This document shows, piece by piece, positions 27,001 to 34,149 of a stretch of DNA of 64,000 bases (the first letter of the stretch is position 1; each line of letters begins with the position of its first letter). The stretch is from assembly GCA_965224235.1 (NCBI GenBank), contig CBDCYP010000002.1:434001-498000 (forward strand), given 5' to 3'. This DNA is from G958295935 sp965224235. Lineage in GTDB: Bacteria > Chloroflexota > Dehalococcoidia > Lucifugimonadales > Lucifugimonadaceae. The translations under genes were made by a program, and so were the position numbers. The notes beneath the pieces are model-generated. The model made no database searches, was not told where the DNA came from, and saw nothing but the letters and a program-made list of their open reading frames with translations.

Positions 27001-27643
27001 GGGCGCCGGGTTTCAGATCGCCATGCGGGACCTGGAGATTCGGGGCATGGGGAACATCCTCGGAGCGGAACAGAGCGGCCACATAGCCGCGGTGGGGTTC
27101 GATCTTTACTCGAAACTACTGGCGGACACGGTTCGGGACATCAAGTCCGGCGCCGATACGGGACGAAGCGCACCGGTAGAGTTTTCGACTGTGCGGGTCG
27201 ACCTCGGGCTGGACGCTCGCATCCCGGACAGCTTCATTGAGGACCTTGCGCAGCGTCTCATCGTGTATCAGCGGCTGGCAAGAATGCACTCTTCCAACGA
27301 GATAGACGACTTACGTGAAGAGTTATGGGACCGATTCGGGCCGGTGCCGCGGAACGTCGACTTGCTCCTTGACGCGGCGCGTATAAGGGTGCTGGCGGAA
27401 CAGTCGGGAGTCGATTCGGTCGTAGTGAGGGAAGACACGCTGATACTGGCTCTAAGTGAGCCCACGGGGGGGGCCAGGCAAGCGTTGCAACGCGCCTTGG
27501 GGCGGGGAGTCCACGTCGGTCACTTGCAGATACGCGTCGACATCGACCGCGATGAGGACGACTGGCTGGAAGAGTCGCTGGGGGTGATGGAACAGGTCAA
27601 GGTGTTCCGAGACCGCCTGTTAAGCATGTCCCTTTCGGCATGA
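24068..27643 (+). CDS. mfd: Transcription-repair coupling factor
   Basis: Removes stalled RNA polymerase from lesions and recruits UvrA. 1191 residues, full length. N-terminal UvrB-like module (residues 1-350, with PATAYLVAAVWREIG and GGILDVFP), the RNA polymerase-interacting CarD-like domain starting near 517 (LKPGSFVVHVEHGVARFTG), the RecG-like translocase with Walker A GDVGYGKTEVALRA near 667 and Walker B DEEHKFG near 766, helicase motifs SATPIPRTLHMAL and TTIIESGIDLPNVNT, QVRGRIGRG, and the C-terminal TRCF regulatory domain. No stops or frameshifts. A hairpin GGCGCC/GGCGCC follows the stop at 27645-27661. Confidence 0.97.
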   Translation: MTLSGLLPLLTRNKQFGELIDALRRGTGREAIIAPDPATAYLVAAVWREIGAPVVVVTPNPETAHRLADQLGVWSDESPVFQFAETENIPFEHYIPDMLSTHQRLQALAALIDSPASQPPIVVTSILAAGQTTLDRAAFDRAAGTISIGDSVSPAELVRRWTDIGYRIEPTVEAPGSASRRGGILDVFPVTSPHPARLDFFGDEVDSIRLFDPDTQRSTGAVDSITIPPARETLPSFASEERVQNLLGTLDLNWCGAELQQRIPSEMGQALRGELTDRLSYYSGFFNGGSLFDYLPDDSLLIVLRPTEVEQVARTTDGRLAALRERKERRGEAPRRFPLPHIEWGFLADAISSRPRRLEISQWGIGSPDHPDGGEETSTNQVQAAPTPALERIDDMKRLPLEPAPLDGRSIERALELAGHGSKSGRRYVFMTNHALRVADLANERGLTARVETSLYETPSKGGVNIVQGHMRQGFTLGGRPGDGFTLLTDHEIFGVTKERRRVRKRHVRKGPLLEQLKPGSFVVHVEHGVARFTGTHVMDSRDGREFLVLEYADEDKLYVPTDHLDRIQFYHGSGDAQPRLTRLGTQEWSRAKARARRATEQLAGELMALYAARSVVAGFQSDADTPWQDALEASFPYEETPDQLTTIDAIKEDLLASQPMDRLVCGDVGYGKTEVALRAAFKVVQSGRQVAILVPTTVLAQQHFSTFTERLAPYPVRVEMLSRFRSPSNQKTVVAGLASGEVDICIGTHRILQRDVSVKNLGLAVIDEEHKFGVTHKERLKQLRTQVDVLTLSATPIPRTLHMALAGVRDMSTIETPPEERLPIKTYVSEENDELVREAILRELDRGGQTFYLHNRVRTIERVAAHIQKLVPEARIGIGHGQMPENELERVMSDFSEREFDVLVCTTIIESGIDLPNVNTLVIDRADMFGLSQLYQVRGRIGRGTNRAYAYLMVPRGRQLSENAEQRLNTILAATELGAGFQIAMRDLEIRGMGNILGAEQSGHIAAVGFDLYSKLLADTVRDIKSGADTGRSAPVEFSTVRVDLGLDARIPDSFIEDLAQRLIVYQRLARMHSSNEIDDLREELWDRFGPVPRNVDLLLDAARIRVLAEQSGVDSVVVREDTLILALSEPTGGARQALQRALGRGVHVGHLQIRVDIDRDEDDWLEESLGVMEQVKVFRDRLLSMSLSA

Positions 27644-27644
27644 G

Positions 27645-27661
27645 GGCGCCTTAGCGGCGCC
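27645..27661 (+). terminator. Weak hairpin after mfd
   Basis: GGCGCC (27645-27650), TTAGC loop, GGCGCC (27656-27661), directly after the mfd stop. No T-run follows, so termination here is only suggested. Confidence 0.4.
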
Positions 27662-27754
27662 TCGTTCAAGGAATTACCGCGCTTAATTTATGCGGCGCGT
27701 CACCCATCAACCTCAACACCGGCCATGACCCAACACCCCCGACAACAGCCACGC

Positions 27755-27790
27755 TTCGTCTTCCCCGACTCCGATCGGGACCCACGGGGG
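27755..27790. repeat. Repeat family 4, copy 1
   Basis: TTCGTCTTCCCCGACTCCGA followed by TCGGGA and a C/G-rich tail; nearly the same sequence recurs at 31468-31504 and in shortened form at 31578-31622. The central CCCCGACTCCGATCGGGG-like core is palindromic. Confidence 0.6.
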
Positions 27791-27852
27791 CCGCGGGTAT
27801 GATGTCGCCTCCGGCCACTACCGCCGATGGGGGATCAGGATCGTTGGACGAC

Positions 27853-28308
27853 TCAGGTTTCGGGTTGGGAGGATGGGTCGACGATTGTCAGGCCTTCCGA
27901 TTCGGCGGCGGCGAGAAGCTCAGTGTCCGCGCAGACAAAGACGGGGTCTTCCGGCGCCGCCGTCCGGAATATCAAACAGGCCGCAAGTTGCAGGGCGTCG
28001 TACGCCCGCAGCGGATACCGCTCAACCAGACCGGACGCGAGGTCGATCACGTAACCGTTGATCGCCTGCCTCGTGAACACTTCATCGAGGTCGTGATCGA
28101 ATCTGTCCAGCAACGACTCGGAGACCGAGTCGTCCAGATCTCCCGCACGTTGCCTGGTTCGAACCGCCGAGTGAAACTCGATCTGCGTAAGGTCGGACAG
28201 AGTTAGCTGATTATCGCTCGCCGATGCCAACTCAAGCATCCGCGGGGTTCCGGATTCGTGGACGTAGAGCTTGACCAAGGCGCTCGTATCCAGATACAGA
28301 AGCGTCAC
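27853..28308 (-). CDS. PIN-domain (VapC-like) toxin candidate
   Basis: 151 residues. Canonical PIN acidic residues: LYLDTSALVKLYVHE at the N-terminus, the Glu in TQIEFHSAVRTR, RAYDALQLAACL and the terminal FVCADTELLAAAESEGL. This is the layout of VapC-type Mg-dependent RNases. GTG 28308 abuts the TGA of the upstream gene (TGAGTG), so translation is coupled. The partner is a 213-residue protein, not a small classical antitoxin, so whether this is a toxin-antitoxin pair is inference. Confidence 0.87.
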   Translation of the reverse strand: MTLLYLDTSALVKLYVHESGTPRMLELASASDNQLTLSDLTQIEFHSAVRTRQRAGDLDDSVSESLLDRFDHDLDEVFTRQAINGYVIDLASGLVERYPLRAYDALQLAACLIFRTAAPEDPVFVCADTELLAAAESEGLTIVDPSSQPET

Positions 28309-28950
28309 TCAGCGCCTATCCTGCAAAATCGTCGATGAGAGGTGTTGACCGCGAATCCCCACCGGTTGAAAACCGCTTGGTCTGGGCGGGGCCTCTCCTA
28401 CGACTGCCATAACGTCGGGGTGCTCGAGGTTCAACCGGATAGCCGTTACCGGGAACTCCGGCGACCTCGTGTTAGGCACCTTGTAGGTCAGGATGGCGCC
28501 GTCGTCGATTGCGTCGCCTATCTCTCTGCTCCGAGCCTCCAGGGAATCCGACCAGACATACTGCTCGGCTGGCAGGAACAGGTCCCTGAACCACTTTAGA
28601 GACACGAACTCGAACCCCTCTCGGCGTCCGGCGCGTTGAAGAGAACGGATCAGGTCAGAACGGTTTTGCCACACGTTACCGCGGTCGTCGAAGTCGTCTT
28701 CCACCGTGAAGTGAGAACGCTCCTCAACGGCGGTCGGCGGTGCGACAGCGGGCGATGCTTTGAATCTAATCCTGATCTCGCCACCGTTATAGGGACGCCA
28801 ACTTTCGCTGCCGGCGCCGCCGTGCATCCTGAGGCCATCCTCGATGATGTCCACCTCGACGGCGCATCCCTCCGCCTGAGGCAAATAGGCTGGCAGAACG
28901 ACAGTCAACATCCGTTCAAGCTTCATTCGAGAGTCGTTTATCGTCGACAT
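28309..28950 (-). CDS. Unrecognised 213-residue protein coupled to a PIN gene
   Basis: No family recognised. ATG 28950 has GGGAGG 7 nt upstream, a strong start. Acidic-rich central segment (FTVEDDFDDRGNVWQNRSD) and a long soluble sequence without membrane segments or clear DNA-binding motif. Stop and PIN start are adjacent (0 nt), so the two are made together; this protein takes the position usually held by an antitoxin. It could equally be an unrelated protein whose operon captured a PIN gene. Confidence 0.7.
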   Translation of the reverse strand: MSTINDSRMKLERMLTVVLPAYLPQAEGCAVEVDIIEDGLRMHGGAGSESWRPYNGGEIRIRFKASPAVAPPTAVEERSHFTVEDDFDDRGNVWQNRSDLIRSLQRAGRREGFEFVSLKWFRDLFLPAEQYVWSDSLEARSREIGDAIDDGAILTYKVPNTRSPEFPVTAIRLNLEHPDVMAVVGEAPPRPSGFQPVGIRGQHLSSTILQDRR

Positions 28951-29168
28951 CCGTCAACCTCCCAGAGAGTTTTTAAGTCAATCAAACCGGCCCTGCAAAC
29001 TAATCAAAAGAGCCATGCCCGATATTACAACGCCGCCGGAATCTCTGGGCAACCTGAAAGTCGGTGACCCAAGCGAATAGAACCGCTTTCACGCTCGGGT
29101 TGAATTGCGGATCGGCCCCGGCGACGGGTCGCCCGGGCCTGCGGCGAAATTTGTTGAGACATTTGTTG
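28951..29168. other. Gap upstream of the groES promoter
   Basis: Divergent intergenic region; nothing gene-like. It must hold the promoter of the 213-residue protein on the minus strand, which I cannot place. Confidence 0.4.
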
Positions 29169-29197
29169 TTGACACGTTAATCTCGCCTGCATACCAT
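29169..29197 (+). promoter_or_regulatory. groESL promoter, sigma-70 type
   Basis: A perfect -35 TTGACA at 29169-29174, 17-bp spacer, and -10 TACCAT at 29192-29197 (4 of 6 consensus). The predicted start of transcription, near 29204, falls inside the CIRCE-like inverted repeat that follows. Confidence 0.75.
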
Positions 29198-29201
29198 TTT
29201 G

Positions 29202-29228
29202 TTAGCAGTCGAAGCGGGTGACTGCCAG
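29202..29228 (+). promoter_or_regulatory. CIRCE-like HrcA operator
   Basis: TTAGCAGTC - 9 nt - GACTGCCAG (29202-29228). This has the exact 9-9-9 geometry of CIRCE (TTAGCACTC-N9-GAGTGCTAA); the C to G change in the left arm is matched by a compensating change in the right arm (GCAGTC/GACTGC), so symmetry is kept. HrcA control of groESL is inferred. No hrcA gene in the window. Confidence 0.7.
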
Positions 29229-29337
29229 ATACCCGTTTCCGGCTGTGTCGGATTGTTTATTCAGGCCAGGCGGCGCAGACCGCCACAGATGCGCGTAGAC
29301 CGCGCAATTGGCAACAAAACTCAAGGAGGAGCACACA

Positions 29338-29634
29338 GTGGGACTGAATTTGAAACCACTTGGAGACCGGCTGGTGATCGAGCCCAACGAAGAAGAGTCT
29401 CAAACTAGCCCGGGCGGCATCATCATCCCGGACACGGCGAAAGAAAAGCCCCAGAAGGGGACCATCGTGGCCGCAGGACCGGGTCGCACGACCGACAAGG
29501 GCAAGCTCATCGAACTGGCCATCAAGGTTGGCGACGTGGTGATCTATTCCAAGTACGCTGGGACCGAATACACGGAGAACGGCACCGATTATCTCATCGT
29601 CCGCGAAAACGACATTCTGGCGATTGCCGGCTAG
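29338..29634 (+). CDS. groES: Co-chaperonin GroES (Hsp10)
   Basis: 98 residues; caps the GroEL chamber as a heptamer. LKPLGDRLVIEPNEEE, the mobile loop SQTSPGGIIIPDTAKEKPQKG, VVAAGPGR-type block (IVAAGPGRTTDKG) and VIYSKYAGTEY are visible. I start at GTG 29338, which has AAGGAGG 8 nt upstream and gives the family N-terminus; the open frame from 29308 adds ten unrelated residues. groEL follows after 64 nt in one operon. Confidence 0.96.
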   Translation: MGLNLKPLGDRLVIEPNEEESQTSPGGIIIPDTAKEKPQKGTIVAAGPGRTTDKGKLIELAIKVGDVVIYSKYAGTEYTENGTDYLIVRENDILAIAG

Positions 29635-29698
29635 AGCCGTCCGCCACAGCATCGTAGTCAACCGCGGTTGACTACGCAAGCAAGCAAAGGTAAAGGAA

Positions 29699-31324
29699 AT
29701 GCCAGCAAAAAACCTAAGTTTCGGCACGGATGCGCGAACCCGCCTCAAGCAGGGCATCGACATCCTCGCCGACACAGTGAAGGTCACGCTAGGCCCGAGA
29801 GGGCGCAACGTGATTCTTGACAAGAAGTTCGGCCCCCCACAGGTCTGCTCAGACGGCGTCACCATCGCCAAAGAGATCGAACTCGAAGACTCATTCGAAA
29901 ACATGGGAGCGCAGCTCCTCAAAGAGGCGTCCAAGAAGACCAACGACGATGCCGGTGACGGCACGACAACCTCCACGGTTCTGGCCCAGGCCATAGTCCA
30001 GGAGGGATTCAAGATCGTGGCGGCCGGCGCAGACCCCATGGCCGTCAAGCGCGGACTCGAGCGCGGCATGGGGACGGTCCGTGACTCCATCAAGGACCTG
30101 TCGACACCCGTAGCGGGCCGCGAGCAGATCGCCAATGTGGCGGTACTCTCGTCCCACGATGACGAGATGGGCAACCTGATCGCAGACGTGATGGACAAAG
30201 TCGGCAAGGACGGCGTCATCACCGTCGACGAGTCCAAGGGCCTGGCCTACGAAACCGAATTCGTAGAAGGCATGCAGATCGACCGCGGTTACATCTCGCC
30301 CTACTTCGTCACCAACTCCGATCGCATGGAGGCGGTGCTCGACAACCCGTACATCCTGATCACGGACAAGAAGGTCTCGGCGGTCGCCGACATCCTTCCT
30401 GTGCTCGAAAAGGTGTTGCAGACCTCCAAGAACCTCATCGTGATCGGCGAGGACGTGGAGGGCGAGGCTCTGGCCACGCTCGTCGTGAACAAGCTGCGCG
30501 GCACGCTCAACGTTGTGGCCTTAAAGGCCCCCGGGTTTGGCGATCGCCGAAAGGCCATGCTGCAGGACATCGCTATCCTGTCGGGCGGCACGGTCCTGAG
30601 CGAAGAGATCGGCCGCAAGCTCGACTCCGCCGCGCTCGACGACCTCGGCCGTTGCCGCCAGGTGGTGGTCAAGAAGGACGATACGACGTTCGTCGACGGC
30701 GCTGGCGGTGAAGACTCCATCAAGGGCCGCATGAACGAAATTCGGACGCAGATCGAGGACACAACCTCGGACTACGACCGCGAGAAGCTCGAAGAGCGGC
30801 TCGCCAAGCTGTCCGGCGGCGTTGCCATCCTGCGGGTCGGAGCTGCGACCGAAATCGAAATGAAAGAGAAGAAGCAGCGGGTGGAAGACGCCCTGGCTGC
30901 CACCAGGTCGGCTGTCGAAGAGGGCATCGTCCCCGGCGGCGGCACGATCCTGATTCGCGCTTCTGCGGCTATCGGCGAATTAAAGGGCGTTGACAATGAC
31001 GAGCAGGCAGGCCTCGACATCCTGCGAAAAGCTCTGCTCGCCCCTGTTCGCATCATCGCGGGCAACTCGGGCCACGAGGGCGCCGTCATACTGGCAGATG
31101 TCCAGGATAAGAGCGGCAACTACGGGTTCGACGCGCAGATCGGCAAGTCCGGCGACATGATCGACATGGGCATCGTCGACCCTGCCAAGGTGACCCGTGC
31201 GGCGGTTGAGAACGCTGTTTCCGTGGCAGGAATGATCCTGACCACCGAAGCGCTGATCACCGACCAGCCGGAGGAGAACCCACCAGCCATGCCCGGACCT
31301 CCCGGCGGCGGAATGGACTTTTAG
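29699..31324 (+). CDS. groEL: Chaperonin GroEL (Hsp60)
   Basis: 541 residues. Nucleotide site VTLGPRGRNVILDKKFG and the catalytic-Asp region DDAGDGTTTSTVLAQ; apical-domain segments and the conserved GGVAILRVGAATEIEMKEKK; C-terminal GGGMDF tail, a short Gly-Met tail as in group I chaperonins. The single copy in the window is full length, ends with a strong terminator, and shares the groES promoter and CIRCE-like operator. Confidence 0.97.
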   Translation: MPAKNLSFGTDARTRLKQGIDILADTVKVTLGPRGRNVILDKKFGPPQVCSDGVTIAKEIELEDSFENMGAQLLKEASKKTNDDAGDGTTTSTVLAQAIVQEGFKIVAAGADPMAVKRGLERGMGTVRDSIKDLSTPVAGREQIANVAVLSSHDDEMGNLIADVMDKVGKDGVITVDESKGLAYETEFVEGMQIDRGYISPYFVTNSDRMEAVLDNPYILITDKKVSAVADILPVLEKVLQTSKNLIVIGEDVEGEALATLVVNKLRGTLNVVALKAPGFGDRRKAMLQDIAILSGGTVLSEEIGRKLDSAALDDLGRCRQVVVKKDDTTFVDGAGGEDSIKGRMNEIRTQIEDTTSDYDREKLEERLAKLSGGVAILRVGAATEIEMKEKKQRVEDALAATRSAVEEGIVPGGGTILIRASAAIGELKGVDNDEQAGLDILRKALLAPVRIIAGNSGHEGAVILADVQDKSGNYGFDAQIGKSGDMIDMGIVDPAKVTRAAVENAVSVAGMILTTEALITDQPEENPPAMPGPPGGGMDF

Positions 31325-31350
31325 TCCAAAGTCCCCCGAAGAAGGACAAC

Positions 31351-31384
31351 AGTAAGGGCCGCCCGAATCCGGGCGGCCCTTACT
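31351..31384 (+). terminator. groESL terminator
   Basis: Perfect 15-bp stem AGTAAGGGCCGCCCG (31351-31365) / CGGGCGGCCCTTACT (31370-31384) with loop AATC, 27 nt past the groEL stop. There is no long T-run but the stem is exceptionally strong; the structure can serve both strands. Confidence 0.85.
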
Positions 31385-31876
31385 GCTTAAAGACGCCCGG
31401 CAAGAGCCCGTCTCACATGGCCGCCCTACTTGAAATGTACAGCCAACATCCGTCGTCCCAGACCACATTCGTCTTCCCCGACTCCGATCGGGGACTCACC
31501 GGGGCGTGGGGCGCCGCCCATGCGACGACAACCAGATTCCCGGCCCCACCCGACTGGCGCCCACAAGAGACGCCGCTATCAACATCCGTCGTCCCCTGCT
31601 CCGATCGGGGAACCGCTACAGGGGCGGGGGTTCCGGTTTTCACGGGGTGGAGCCGGGGATGACGGGGGTTTTGTGTGGGAATGAAGAGGAGGACCCGGGA
31701 TCCCGGGACGGGCTCGCATTTCAGACCCGAGTGAAGAATCGTCTCTCTGGCCATGATGACGATGTGATTCGCGTGTTTGACATGGCGGCCGACAATGTTG
31801 CGCCAGCACAGTAACATCGTGTTGGCGCTTACGCCGAACCGGGCAGCGTGGTCGTACGAGCGGCCGGAGTAGTTTT
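31385..31876. repeat. Gap with repeat family 4 copies 2 and 3 and an upstream rmuC hairpin
   Basis: Copies at 31446-31504 and 31575-31622 share AACATCCGTCGTCCC and CTCCGATCGGGG. A palindrome CCCGGGATCCCGGG lies near 31692-31706. A 10-bp hairpin GCGCCAGCAC (31800-31809) / GTGTTGGCGC (31819-31828, one G-U pair) lies 48 nt before the rmuC start. No convincing gene. Confidence 0.6.
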
Positions 31877-33172
31877 ATGGACTTGGTACTCGCCGGCATT
31901 GCCGGGGCGTTTTTGGCAGGCCTTGCCGCCGCCATCTTCGTCTTGCGCATCCAGCGAAGGACGCAGCAGCTAGTCGCAAACACAGCCTCACTGCGCGCCG
32001 AGTTGGACGCGGAACAAAGAAAATATGAAGAATCGGCGAAAATGGCCGACGAGGCTGTCGAACTAAAGATCGCCGCGGCGCGCCTTCAACAGGAGCTGGA
32101 GGACTCGGCAAAGTCGATAGGCCAGCGCGACGAACTCGAAAAGCGTTTCGCCGACACCTTCGCAGCCCTCTCATCAAAGACGCTCGAGAGTCAAAGCAAG
32201 AGCTTCCTGACGACCGCTGACGAGAACCTCAAGGCCCGGGAGAAGGCCGTGGCCGATCTGGTAAGGCCCCTTTCGGAGAAGATCGAGACGCTCGACAAGG
32301 CGGTGGCGAAGCACTCCGGAGACCTCGGCGGCCAGATAAAAAACGTCATTCAATCGAACAGGGGCCTTGAAAAGGAGACTCGGCAACTCCGGGACGCCCT
32401 CTCCAAGCCGCAGGTGCGCGGTCAGTGGGGCGAGATGCAGGTCGAACGGGTGTTGGAACTGTGCAACCTGGTGAAGAATACTCACTACACGACGCAGGAC
32501 CCCGACGGCAAGGGCGGCAGAACCGACTTCATTGTGCACATGCCGCACAACCGGGACATCATTCTCGACTCAAAGGCGCCCCTGACCGCGTACCTTGATG
32601 CCGAGGAAGCAGAAACGCCGGAGGATCGAGACAAACACCTCGACAGGCATGCCCGTCTGGTTAGGGGCCACGCCGACGAATTGTCGAAAAAAGACTATCC
32701 GCAGGCCCTCAAATCGACGGCCGATTTCGTGGTGATGGTACTGCCGGAGTTCGCCTTGCCGCCTGCCCTTTCGCGCTTCCCCGACCTCCTCGATCGCGGG
32801 ATGCAAAGCAACGTCATCATCGTCACCTACTCCACACTTGGGGCGTTGCTCAGGTGTGTCGCTCTGAGTTGGCAGGAGAGGCAGATCGCCGACGAGGCGC
32901 AGAGAATCAGCGAACTCGGAAGAGAGCTACACGACCGGTTGCTAACATTCGCTACCCACATGGAAGGGATGGGGAGGGCGCTGAACACGGTGGTTTCGAG
33001 GTACAACGACGGCGTCGGCTCGATGGAGTCCCGTGTGCTGACGCAGGCGCGCAGGTTCCGTGAACTTGGGGTGTCGACCACACAGGAGTTGCCCGAACTC
33101 CAGCCTATCGATGCCACTCCTCGCGCATTGCGACGTGGTCAACAAGGTACGGGCAGGGCCGGCGGGGAATAG
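31877..33172 (+). CDS. rmuC: DNA recombination protein RmuC
   Basis: 431 residues. An N-terminal membrane anchor (MDLVLAGIAGAFLAGLAAAIFVL), a long coiled coil to about residue 170, then the RmuC nuclease-like core: VRGQWGEMQVERVLELC, RTDFIVHMPHNRDIILDSKAPL, and QSNVIIVTYSTLGALLRCVALSW. RmuC limits inversions at inverted repeats; the fold is related to restriction-endonuclease-like nucleases. Its presence next to several palindromic repeats may be incidental. ATG 31877 is the natural start; no strong Shine-Dalgarno was seen. Confidence 0.92.
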   Translation: MDLVLAGIAGAFLAGLAAAIFVLRIQRRTQQLVANTASLRAELDAEQRKYEESAKMADEAVELKIAAARLQQELEDSAKSIGQRDELEKRFADTFAALSSKTLESQSKSFLTTADENLKAREKAVADLVRPLSEKIETLDKAVAKHSGDLGGQIKNVIQSNRGLEKETRQLRDALSKPQVRGQWGEMQVERVLELCNLVKNTHYTTQDPDGKGGRTDFIVHMPHNRDIILDSKAPLTAYLDAEEAETPEDRDKHLDRHARLVRGHADELSKKDYPQALKSTADFVVMVLPEFALPPALSRFPDLLDRGMQSNVIIVTYSTLGALLRCVALSWQERQIADEAQRISELGRELHDRLLTFATHMEGMGRALNTVVSRYNDGVGSMESRVLTQARRFRELGVSTTQELPELQPIDATPRALRRGQQGTGRAGGE

Positions 33173-33225
33173 GCCTGCACATCGCGGTCTTGGCAGCGAT
33201 GCCGCGGTCCGGTCCACGCTGACGC

Positions 33226-33936
33226 TCAGGTCCGCGCCGCGGGCGCGGACGAGCCGTCCGGCGCGGGGGTTGAGAGGCCCTCGTACAGCCTCGTCATCCC
33301 TTTCAACCAACTTTCCTGCACCTCGGGCGGCCACGAGGGATCAAAGTCGGGGTACTTCTCGAGGATTCGCTGTGCCAGGACCAGTCCCGGGTGGACTGCC
33401 GACGGCGCCGGATCCGGGCTCCCAGGCGACGGCCGTTCAGCCTGTCCGCCGGTCCGCGAGGCGCGCGGCGCGGCCGGTCGCCGCGCGCCGTGCCGACCGG
33501 CCGTGATGTATTGGGACAACTCTATTCCAGCGTCTCGCGCCGCCCGAATAAAAAACGCTTCGCACTTCGCCAGCACACCCTCGCGGGCGCCGAATCTTCT
33601 GAACGCTTCGTGGAATTGCCCGCGTGTCGCACGGGTGAGGTCGAGTTCGAATACCGGCCCGTAAAACCGGCGCAGCACATTGCGGAGCACCTCTCGCCGT
33701 TCTTCACCCTCGGCAAAAACCAGGCGTTCCAGCTCCTTCTGCGGACGCCTCGCCGCGTCGATGAGACCGAGCACCTTGAGGGAGGTCATCAACTGGGATC
33801 CGGAACTGCCGGAAAAGCGAGTCTCCCACAAACTTCTGTCTATCCGGGCTGGAATACCTTCCAACAGAAATTCCAAAAATGTTCGGAATGTCCGGTAGGG
33901 GACGTATGGGGGTGCGGTTCTAGTTCTCTCCTGCAT
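33226..33936 (-). CDS. DUF5343-type protein
   Basis: 236 residues. The N-terminal 130 residues match the DUF5343 pattern: PPYVPYRTFRTFLEFLLEGIPARIDRS, SGSSGSQLMTSLKVLGLIDA, then a helical region; the C-terminal third is a basic/Pro-Ala rich tail. Function unknown. It is divergent from a ParB-like gene over a 213-bp region containing repeated TTCC/GGAA half-sites, which suggests shared control. Confidence 0.75.
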   Translation of the reverse strand: MQERTRTAPPYVPYRTFRTFLEFLLEGIPARIDRSLWETRFSGSSGSQLMTSLKVLGLIDAARRPQKELERLVFAEGEERREVLRNVLRRFYGPVFELDLTRATRGQFHEAFRRFGAREGVLAKCEAFFIRAARDAGIELSQYITAGRHGARRPAAPRASRTGGQAERPSPGSPDPAPSAVHPGLVLAQRILEKYPDFDPSWPPEVQESWLKGMTRLYEGLSTPAPDGSSAPAART

Positions 33937-34007
33937 GGCGTTACGACTTAGAGACTTGCGCTCTGGAGGTATATTCCGGGATCTGGCCTGTTCAACATAT
34001 CCCCGAC

Positions 34008-34102
34008 GAATTCCAAAGTCAATTCATAGTCAGAATGTCGGAATTCCCCCGGCCGGACAGTTCCAGACAGTTTGTGAATGTTCGTCCTGGAATCTCCAAA
34101 AT
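34008..34102. promoter_or_regulatory. Candidate operator: paired TTCC/GGAA inverted repeats
   Basis: Between the divergent DUF5343 and ParB-like genes: GAATTCC (34008-34014) faces GGAATTC (34040-34047), and TTCCAG (about 34066) faces CTGGAA (about 34097). These nested palindromes are what a dimeric HTH regulator would bind; the ParB-like protein is the obvious candidate. Purely inferred. Confidence 0.4.
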
Positions 34103-34149
34103 GAGTTCAGCAGAAAACAGTCTGGACGGAGTTTCGACCGTAGCAAGGC

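Noticed and set aside
25739..27082. Long minus-strand frame inside mfd
   Set aside because: Antisense shadow; mfd motifs are continuous on the other strand.
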